Source of the DNA: Parafrankia irregularis
GTDB taxonomy: Bacteria > Actinomycetota > Actinomycetes > Frankiales > Frankiaceae
Length of the DNA stretch: 64,000 nt
Assembly (NCBI RefSeq): GCF_001536285.1
Contig: NZ_FAOZ01000011.1
Coordinates: 62,001 to 126,000, forward strand
Direction: 5' to 3'
Shown here: positions 58,187-64,000 of the stretch, in pieces
Numbering within the stretch: the stretch's first letter is position 1
Layout of the letters: each line of letters begins with the position of its first letter
Notes under the pieces: model-generated
Seen by the model: the letters and a program-made list of their open reading frames with translations, nothing else
Databases searched by the model: none
What the model was told of the DNA's origin: nothing
Translations under genes and position numbers: made by a program

Positions 58187-58726
58187 GTGGATCTGACGTC
58201 ACCAGCAATCCTGATCATGCTCAGCTTTCCGCTCATCGCGATGATCGGAATGCTGATGATGAGCAGGATCGAAAGGAGCCTTTCGGCGGTAGGACCACGC
58301 AAACGGTCGATCGCGGACGAACCGGTTCCAACCCGCTCGGCTTCGGCAGGTCCGGCGGACGGCACGCCCCACGAAGCCGGCAACGAACCAGGTCGGGCCC
58401 CGATGAGCCAGACCGGGCTCAGCCAGACCGGGCTCAGCCGGGCCGGGGTCGAGGTGATCGAGGTGGTCGAGGGCTCACCCGGCGGGCCGTCGAGCGGCCT
58501 CCTCGACCCGCAGGCGACCGGCGAGACCGGTCTCGCGGACAAGTTCGGCGAAGGCGGGCAGGGCCGCGCGGATGCGCAGCTCGGTGTGGACACGGCGCAG
58601 CAGAAGCTCCGCCCGGAGGAGGGCGGCAAGGCCCGCGATGTCCACCGACGCAAGATCGCCGACATCCACCGTCACCACTCCGCCGCCCCGGCCCAGCAGC
58701 TCGCCGATCTGCTCGCGGAAACGTAG
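58187..58726 (+). CDS. Short membrane protein with low-complexity tail (tentative)
   Basis: GTG 58187 follows a long G tract. The first ~25 residues form one helix (PAILIMLSFPLIAMIGMLMMSRIE). After that the chain is polar and contains SQTGLSQTGLSR from a short tandem repeat (58399-58434), and then runs antisense to the STAS gene, where its composition looks accidental. The part up to about 58470 may be a real single-pass membrane protein; the rest is doubtful. Confidence 0.4.
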   Translation: MDLTSPAILIMLSFPLIAMIGMLMMSRIERSLSAVGPRKRSIADEPVPTRSASAGPADGTPHEAGNEPGRAPMSQTGLSQTGLSRAGVEVIEVVEGSPGGPSSGLLDPQATGETGLADKFGEGGQGRADAQLGVDTAQQKLRPEEGGKARDVHRRKIADIHRHHSAAPAQQLADLLAET

Positions 58727-58894
58727 CCTGCCGACGGTGTCGAACTCGCCACCGAGCTCGATGACGACCTCGTCGCCGGTCCGCCGCACCGTCATTCGCG
58801 TCGCTGTCGCGTCGACCCGCACCTGTGGCCCCCGGGATGTCCGTCCGTCGCAGCACGGGCAACCATCCCGTGGGCTGGTCACAGAGAGTAACAT
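58475..58894 (-). CDS. STAS-domain (anti-sigma-factor antagonist-like) protein
   Basis: The STAS fold is seen in VRVDATATRMTVRRTGDEVVIELGGEFDTVGRLRFREQIGELLGRGGGVVTVDVGDLASVDIAGLAALLRAELLLRRVHTELRI. The DLASVDIAGLAALL region holds the Ser/Asp site that anti-sigma kinases phosphorylate in SpoIIAA/RsbV proteins, here with Asp-Ile-Ala rather than Ser. A CPCC motif stands near the N-terminus (DGCPCCDGRTSR). No anti-sigma kinase is nearby. The start is ATG 58894 (frame to 58936), above an AT-rich promoter-like stretch. Confidence 0.8.
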   Translation of the reverse strand: MLLSVTSPRDGCPCCDGRTSRGPQVRVDATATRMTVRRTGDEVVIELGGEFDTVGRLRFREQIGELLGRGGGVVTVDVGDLASVDIAGLAALLRAELLLRRVHTELRIRAALPAFAELVRETGLAGRLRVEEAARRPAG

Positions 58895-58984
58895 GGGCGC
58901 GGTAATCATTGAACTACTGTTACTGATTGTTGCCACCGCGGGGCCGCGCCGGCCCGAAGCGGGGCGGGCGGGACGGGATCAGCC

Positions 58985-60637
58985 TCAGGCGGAGCGGAGC
59001 AGACTGATCAGCGCGTTGGTGGAGCTGTCGTGCCGCAGCGGCACCGAGTGATCGGTCAGCTCGGGGATGATCCGCCCGGCGAGCACCTTGCCCAGCTCGA
59101 CACCCCACTGGTCGAAGCTGTTCACCCCCCAGATCACGCCCTGGGTGAAGACCTTGTGTTCATAGAGGGCCACCAGCTGCCCCAGCGTGAACGGATCCAG
59201 CCTGGACGCCAGCAACGTGGTCGTCGGCCGGTTCCCGGCGAACGTGCGGTGCGCGACGAGCTCCGGCGCGACGCCCTCGGCCGCCACCTCCGCGGCCGTT
59301 TTGCCGAACGCGAGCGCTTCGGTCTGGGCCAGGAAGTTGGCCATCAGCAGGATGTGCTGGTCGACCTCGCCGACACCGGGGTGGTTCGGCCGCACAAAGC
59401 CGATGAAGTCGGCCGGGACCACGGTCGTTCCCTGGTGCAGGAGCTGGAAATAGGCATGCTGACCGTTGGTTCCGGGCGTGCCCCACACCACCGGGCCGGT
59501 GGGCACCTGTACGGGCCGGCCATCAAGATCAACTGACTTGCCGTTGCTCTCCATGTCGAGTTGCTGCAGATACGCCGGGAAGCGGGCCAGGTACTGGCTG
59601 TAGGGCAGCACCGCGTGCGTCTGGGTACCGAAGAAGTCGCGGTACCACAGGCCGAGCAGGCCGAGGAGAACCGGAATGTTCCGTTCGAACGGGGCGGTCC
59701 GAAAATGAACGTCCATCGCGTGGAAACCGGCGAGCATCTCCCGGAAGTGCGCCGGGCCGATCGCGACCATCAGCGACAGGCCGATCGCGGAGTCCATGGA
59801 GTAACGCCCGCCCACCCAGTCCCAGAACTCGAACATGTTGGCGGTGTCGATACCGAACTCGGCCACCTTCTCCGCGTTGGTCGAGACCGCGACGAAATGG
59901 GCCGAGACGGCCTTCTCCCCGAGCGCCTCGGTCAGCCAGGAGCGGGCGGCCCGGGCGTTCGCGAGGGTCTCCAGGGTCGTGAAGGTCTTGGACGCGACGA
60001 TGAAGAGGGTCTTCGCCGGGTCCAGGTCGTGGGTCGCCTCCCAGACGTCGGTCGGATCGACGTTGGAGACGAACCGGACCGCGATCGAGCGGTCGGTGTA
60101 GTCCCGTAGTGCCTCGTAGGCCATGGCCGGGCCGAGGTCGGAACCACCGATGCCGATGTTCACGATGGTGGTGATGTGCTCGCCGGTAGCACCCGTCCAC
60201 ACTCCGGATCGGACCCGGTCCGCGAAGGCCGACATCCGGTCGAGCACCGCGTGCACCTCGGGCACGACGTCGACCCCGTCCACCCGGATGCTGACGCCCG
60301 CCGGGGCACGCAGCGCGACGTGCAGGACCGGCCGGTTCTCGGTCACGTTGATCCGCTCGCCGCCGAACATCGCCTCGATGCCCGACCGCAGCCCGGCCGC
60401 TTCGGCGAGCGCCACGAGCAGCTCGATCGTCCGAGATGTGACGATGTTCTTGGAATAATCCAGATAAAGGCCATCCGCCTGCACGGTGAATGACTCGGCC
60501 CGCTTCTGGTCATCGGCAAAAAGCTGGCGCAGCGTCACCCCGGAGATCTCCGTGTGGTGCGCGGCGAGCGCCGCCCACTGGGGGGTCCGTTCCACGGCCG
60601 TTCCCGCCGCGCGGGCGGTGGTCTCGGTGTTCGCCAT
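58985..60637 (-). CDS. pgi: Glucose-6-phosphate isomerase
   Basis: The enzyme converts glucose-6-phosphate to fructose-6-phosphate. The family signature [16 protein letters not shown] and substrate blocks [26 protein letters not shown] and [17 protein letters not shown] are intact, and length (550) is normal for the GPI fold. The active-site Glu is near HREMLAG and the Lys in [15 protein letters not shown] 60637 has GGAAGGG upstream. It is on the minus strand, divergent from the kinase genes. It also feeds central sugar supply relevant to EPS, although it is not part of that operon. Confidence 0.98.
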   Translation of the reverse strand: MANTETTARAAGTAVERTPQWAALAAHHTEISGVTLRQLFADDQKRAESFTVQADGLYLDYSKNIVTSRTIELLVALAEAAGLRSGIEAMFGGERINVTENRPVLHVALRAPAGVSIRVDGVDVVPEVHAVLDRMSAFADRVRSGVWTGATGEHITTIVNIGIGGSDLGPAMAYEALRDYTDRSIAVRFVSNVDPTDVWEATHDLDPAKTLFIVASKTFTTLETLANARAARSWLTEALGEKAVSAHFVAVSTNAEKVAEFGIDTANMFEFWDWVGGRYSMDSAIGLSLMVAIGPAHFREMLAGFHAMDVHFRTAPFERNIPVLLGLLGLWYRDFFGTQTHAVLPYSQYLARFPAYLQQLDMESNGKSVDLDGRPVQVPTGPVVWGTPGTNGQHAYFQLLHQGTTVVPADFIGFVRPNHPGVGEVDQHILLMANFLAQTEALAFGKTAAEVAAEGVAPELVAHRTFAGNRPTTTLLASRLDPFTLGQLVALYEHKVFTQGVIWGVNSFDQWGVELGKVLAGRIIPELTDHSVPLRHDSSTNALISLLRSA

Positions 60638-61021
60638 GACGTGGGGCCCTTCCTCGATGGCAGTGCTCCCGTGCGGCCGCGTCCCCGCGCGCCCGCACGG
60701 CCGAACACCTGTCGACGATGACCAGCATGCTGCAGTCGTCCATCTGACGCGCCTGCCGGGTCGCTACCAGGGGCGGAATGGGGGGTATGAGGCCGTAGTA
60801 TCGCCGGGAAAGCGCTGATGGCCCCGCATTGGCAGCAGGCGTCCCGCGATCGCGCGTGACGCGGGCGACCAAGGCGGAACCAGCACCATCCAACACGGCA
60901 ACAGATGCGAACCAACCGCGGGGCTGCGCAGACACAATCCCGCACGATGTGGCCCTCGGGTGTCACCACCGCGTGGTGATCATGGTGACGACCCGGCAGC
61001 CGGTGACGGACGGAACCGACC
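60638..61021. other. 384-bp divergent gap between pgi and kinase gene
   Basis: No protein-coding frame is supported. It probably carries both promoters, but I could not assign -35/-10 pairs. A short inverted pair CCCGCG/CGCGGG lies near 60842-60870. Confidence 0.3.
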
Positions 61022-63676
61022 TTGCTTATCGACAGATCTCTCGTAGAGGCGGCGCTCCCTGGCTACGCGGTCGAGGGGGACCTCGGCAAGGGAGGCTACG
61101 GCCTCGTGCTCGCCGGCCAGCACCGGCTCATCGGCCGCAAGGTCGCCATCAAGATCCTCCTAGACACGAGCGACGACCCCGATCTACGTGCGCGTTTCCT
61201 TTCCGAAGCCCGAGTCCTCGCCGAGCTCGACCATCCGCACATCGTGCGCATCCACGACTACGTCGAGCACCAGGGAACCTGCCTGCTGGTGATGGAGCTG
61301 CTCTCCGGCGGCACGCTGAAACAGCGGATGGCCACCGGGAAGCTCTCCCCGGAGACCATCTGCGCCATCGGCATCGCCGCGTCAGCCGCGCTCGCGACCG
61401 CGCACAGCCACGGCGTGCTCCACCGGGACGTCAAGCCCGACAACATGATGTTCGACGGCGCCGGCCTGCTCAAGGTCACCGACTTCGGCATCGCGAAGAT
61501 CTTCGACGGCGCCGAGACGACCGCCAGTGCCATTCTCGGCACGCCGCGCTACATGGCCCCCGAGCAGATCATGGGCGGGCGACTGTTCCCCTCCACCGAC
61601 CTGTACGCTCTGGCCGGCGTCCTCTACGAGATGCTCGCCGACAGGCCGCTGTTCGGCCGGCAGATGGCCGTGCAGCCACTGACACATCACCACCTGAGCG
61701 TGATGCCCGAACCGCTCACCATGGTGCCCGCGCCGATCTCCGCGGTCATCATGCGCACCCTCGCCAAGGAGCCCGGCGCCCGCTTCTCGGACGCGTCGGA
61801 GCTCGCCCAGGAGCTCGCCGCCGCGGGCACCCGCTCGTTCGGCCCGGGCTGGTTCGCCCGCTCCGAGGTGAAGGTGCGGGTGGATGACGACATCCGCGCC
61901 GCGCTGGGCGGCACCGGTACGGGCATGCAGTCGGGCGCCGCCCCGACGGTTCGCGCCAGTGGCGGCTTCCCGACCGGTGGCCCCGGCGGCATGGGCGGCC
62001 CGAGCTACCCGCCGGGATCGGGCCAGCAGGGACCCGGCCAGCCCGCGGGCGGCGGCTACCGCGGCCAGCCGCAGGGCGGGCCGCAGGGCCAGCCGCACCC
62101 GGGCTACCCGGGCACGGGCGCCCAGCTGCCCGGTATGAGCCGCCCCGGCCAGCCCGGCTACAACCAGGCCGGCTACAACCAGCCCGGTTACAGCCAGCCC
62201 GGTTACAGCCAGCCGGGCTACGGCCAGCCCGGCGGCAGCACTCCGCACCCACGACCACTGCAGGGCCCACCGAGCACGACGCCCGCGCCCGGCCCGCTCA
62301 CGCCGCCAGGCTCGACACCACATCCGCGCCCGGTGGGGCCGCCACCAGGCTCGACACCGCAGCCGGCGCCACTGGGGCGTCCCGGGCCGACCCGTCCCTT
62401 TCCCGGCCAGCCGGGCCAGGGCGGGTCGAACTTCGGCGGCCAGGGCTGGGGCGGCGCGAACGCGGCGCCGACCCAGCGCCCGCCGGCGCAGAACGTTCCG
62501 CCGGGGAGCCAGCGGCCGCCCGGCCACCGCAACCAGGACAGCAACGACAACAGCCGCACCCTGATCATCGCGGCGGTCGTCTTCGTTCTGGTCGTCGCGC
62601 TGACGGTTGGCCTCGTCGTGGCCCTGTCCGGCGGAGGCGGCAAGGACGACGGCGGCGACGAGGTCCGCTCCAGCCCGGCGAACGCTGTCGCCTACAGCGG
62701 AGCGGCTGTCACCGTGCAGGGGCTGAGCCCTTACAGCCTCTCGATCGACGACCAGGGCGCGCTGCTGATCACCAGCCTCGCTACCGACCGGCTGCAGAAG
62801 ATCTCCGCCACCGGTTCGGTGTCCGACCTCGCCGGCACCGGCTCGGGCGGGTTCAGCGGCGACGGCGGGCCCGCGACCGCCGCGAAGCTCGACGGTCCGG
62901 GTTCCGCGGTGACCGACGGGAAAGGCAACATCTACATTCCCGACGCGCGGAACTACCGCATCCGGAAGATCGCCTCGGACGGGACCATCAGCACGATCGC
63001 GGGCACCGGCGTCGCCGGGTATTCGGGTGACGGCGGCCCGGCGACCGCCGCGCAGCTCAAAAGCGCGGAAAAGCTGGCTGTCGCCCCGGACGGATCGATC
63101 TACATCGCGGACTACGAGAACCACCGCATCCGGAAGATCGGCACGGACGGAATCATCACCACGATCGCCGGCACCGGCGTCGACGGCTACTCCGGAGAGG
63201 GTGGCCCGGCCACGGCCGCCACGCTGAACGGCCCGAACGATGTCGAGGTGGCCAGCGACGGCACCCTCTACATCGCCAATCTCGGCAGCGACACCATCCA
63301 GAAGATCAACACGGACGGAACCATCCACACCGTGGCCGGAACCGGCGAGCAGGGCTATTCCGGCGACGGCGGCCCGGCAACCAAGGCCCAGCTCTCCATT
63401 CCGTCGGTCTCCGTCGGCAGCAACGGCACGCTCTACATCGCCGACTACGGCAACAACCGGATTCGCAAGGTGGACGCGAACGGCACGATCACCACCATCG
63501 CCGGCACGGGATCCGAGGGCAGCTCCGGTGACGGCGGCCCGGCGACGGAGGCCAAGTTCACCGATCCGAGCTCGGTGGTCGAGGACTCCACCGGGGCGCT
63601 CTACATCGCCGATTCGGGCAACAACCGGATCCGGCGCATAGCCCCCGACGGCACGATCACGACGATCGCCGAGTAA
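61022..63676 (+). CDS. Membrane Ser/Thr protein kinase with extracellular NHL beta-propeller (PknD-like)
   Basis: The kinase domain (~10-285) has the Gly loop GKGGYGLVLAG, ATP Lys44 (VAIKIL), catalytic Asp136 in HRDVKPDN, DFGIAKIF and APEQ. A Pro/Gly/Gln-rich arm follows (five 15-bp repeats GYNQPGYSQ at 62156-62230), then a TM helix at ~514-536 and an extracellular NHL propeller (~560-884) of about five repeats (GTGVAGYSGDGGPATAAQLKSA). The same order is seen in mycobacterial PknD, a sensor of external signals. The TTG start is weak, and GTG alternatives nearby exist. Another kinase gene follows directly. Confidence 0.95.
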   Translation: MLIDRSLVEAALPGYAVEGDLGKGGYGLVLAGQHRLIGRKVAIKILLDTSDDPDLRARFLSEARVLAELDHPHIVRIHDYVEHQGTCLLVMELLSGGTLKQRMATGKLSPETICAIGIAASAALATAHSHGVLHRDVKPDNMMFDGAGLLKVTDFGIAKIFDGAETTASAILGTPRYMAPEQIMGGRLFPSTDLYALAGVLYEMLADRPLFGRQMAVQPLTHHHLSVMPEPLTMVPAPISAVIMRTLAKEPGARFSDASELAQELAAAGTRSFGPGWFARSEVKVRVDDDIRAALGGTGTGMQSGAAPTVRASGGFPTGGPGGMGGPSYPPGSGQQGPGQPAGGGYRGQPQGGPQGQPHPGYPGTGAQLPGMSRPGQPGYNQAGYNQPGYSQPGYSQPGYGQPGGSTPHPRPLQGPPSTTPAPGPLTPPGSTPHPRPVGPPPGSTPQPAPLGRPGPTRPFPGQPGQGGSNFGGQGWGGANAAPTQRPPAQNVPPGSQRPPGHRNQDSNDNSRTLIIAAVVFVLVVALTVGLVVALSGGGGKDDGGDEVRSSPANAVAYSGAAVTVQGLSPYSLSIDDQGALLITSLATDRLQKISATGSVSDLAGTGSGGFSGDGGPATAAKLDGPGSAVTDGKGNIYIPDARNYRIRKIASDGTISTIAGTGVAGYSGDGGPATAAQLKSAEKLAVAPDGSIYIADYENHRIRKIGTDGIITTIAGTGVDGYSGEGGPATAATLNGPNDVEVASDGTLYIANLGSDTIQKINTDGTIHTVAGTGEQGYSGDGGPATKAQLSIPSVSVGSNGTLYIADYGNNRIRKVDANGTITTIAGTGSEGSSGDGGPATEAKFTDPSSVVEDSTGALYIADSGNNRIRRIAPDGTITTIAE
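62156..62230 (+). repeat. 5 x 15-bp tandem repeat in the kinase linker
   Basis: Units encoding GYNQP/GYSQP/GYGQP follow each other (62156-62170, 62171-62185, 62186-62200, 62201-62215, 62216-62230). This lies in the cytosolic Pro-rich arm, so changes in copy number keep frame. Confidence 0.85.
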
Positions 63677-63733
63677 GCCGGAAAAAGACATGCCCCGAAC
63701 GAATCGGAACAGCAGCGTGCGGAGAATGGCCCG

Positions 63734-64000
63734 GTGACTTCCATCGACCTGGGGCGAGTCGCCGGCGCGCTGACCGGCTACGAGCTCGGAGCGGAGCTCG
63801 GGCGCGGCGGTTTCGGCGCCGTGCTGGCCGGGCGGCATCGCCTGATTGACCGGGATGTCGCGGTCAAGGTCCTGCTGGAGCCGGCCGGCGCCCACGGCGG
63901 GGACGACAGCGACCTGCGGGACCGGTTCCTCTCCGAGGCCCGCGTCCTGGCCGGCCTGGACCACCCGCATGTCGTGCGCATCTACGACTACGTCGAGCAG
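63734..64000 (+). CDS. Second Ser/Thr protein kinase (5' part only)
   Basis: From GTG 63734 (GGAGA 9 nt upstream) the frame runs to the window edge (89 codons) and reads as a kinase N-lobe: LGAELGRGGFGAVLAGRHRLIDRDVAVKVLLEPAG, with the Gly loop and ATP Lys in VAVKVLL, and the helix AC region RFLSEARVLAGLDHPHVVRIYDYVEQ. It is closely related to the upstream kinase (GGxGLVLAGxHRLI, EARVLAxLDHPHIVRI), so the pair arose by duplication. The downstream domains are beyond the window. Confidence 0.95.
   Translation, partial: MTSIDLGRVAGALTGYELGAELGRGGFGAVLAGRHRLIDRDVAVKVLLEPAGAHGGDDSDLRDRFLSEARVLAGLDHPHVVRIYDYVEQ

Noticed and set aside
61382-63970. 862-codon minus-strand frame opposite the kinase
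   Set aside because: Shadow of the kinase/NHL gene; the plus strand has intact kinase motifs.

Overview
The window is very GC-rich DNA, densely packed with genes, with many GTG starts and 1-4 bp stop/start overlaps. It carries an IdeR/DtxR-type iron box, Zur-type boxes, an F420-type LLM oxidoreductase, an SCO5389-family protein, proline-rich membrane Ser/Thr kinases with NHL repeats, and alanine/glycine/proline-rich membrane proteins. Together these indicate a filamentous or soil actinomycete. A member of the Frankia group is my best guess, but this is inference and no marker RNA gene is present. It reads as ordinary chromosome with one small insertion element; I saw no rRNA, tRNA, CRISPR or prophage genes.

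Layout. 1-6.0 kb: envelope proteins, namely a GYP-rich membrane protein (cut by the left edge), an HtrA-type membrane protease and a membrane-tethered sigma-region-2 protein. 6.4-14.4 kb: a copper/metal group with fused CopC-CopD, YcnI, a polytopic protein, a MOSC protein overlapping an orphan LuxR-type response regulator, and a copper amine oxidase. 14.4-18.2 kb: small conserved proteins, an iron-box-controlled HugZ/DUF2470-like gene, and a lipoprotein plus OmpA pair. 18.4-22.4 kb: a zinc uptake operon (znuA-znuC-znuB-znuB2) under a Zur-like box, apparently with a leaderless mRNA. 22.4-31.8 kb: an aminotransferase, a cluster of DnaA boxes, a GT-C-like membrane protein, a DHFR-like reductase, an SCO5389-family gene divergent from zur around a second Zur-like box, a secreted protein, CapA and an LLM oxidoreductase.

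31.9-37.0 kb: an alpha-keto acid dehydrogenase operon (E1 alpha, E1 beta, E2) whose first gene is split near its start codon by a tnpB-only IS200/IS605-type element. Removing 31968-33283 rejoins the frame exactly (MTSK-ELVQLL). The element's right end also supplies a Shine-Dalgarno and an in-frame ATG, so the truncated gene may have been re-started. 37-50.5 kb: acyl-CoA dehydrogenase with a paired operator, a patatin-like lipase, nitroreductase/MarR, a two-gene ABC exporter and a zinc-ribbon/cyclase/AAA/TPR signalling protein.

50.5-57.6 kb: the region I find most interesting. It is a compact set for an acidic exopolysaccharide: UDP-sugar dehydrogenase and PL14-like lyase lipoprotein on one strand; a processive GT2 synthase, a membrane-anchored parallel beta-helix protein and a beta-helix lipoprotein on the other; and a 380-bp structured divergent region between them. 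The parts list resembles alginate/hyaluronan synthase-dependent systems. 57.6-64 kb: small proteins, a STAS protein, glucose-6-phosphate isomerase and two tandem Ser/Thr kinases (the second cut by the right edge).

Short palindromic repeats of one family recur in three gene ends or gaps (6.1, 16.4-16.6 and 37.9 kb), and tandem direct repeats are common in gaps and low-complexity coding stretches.
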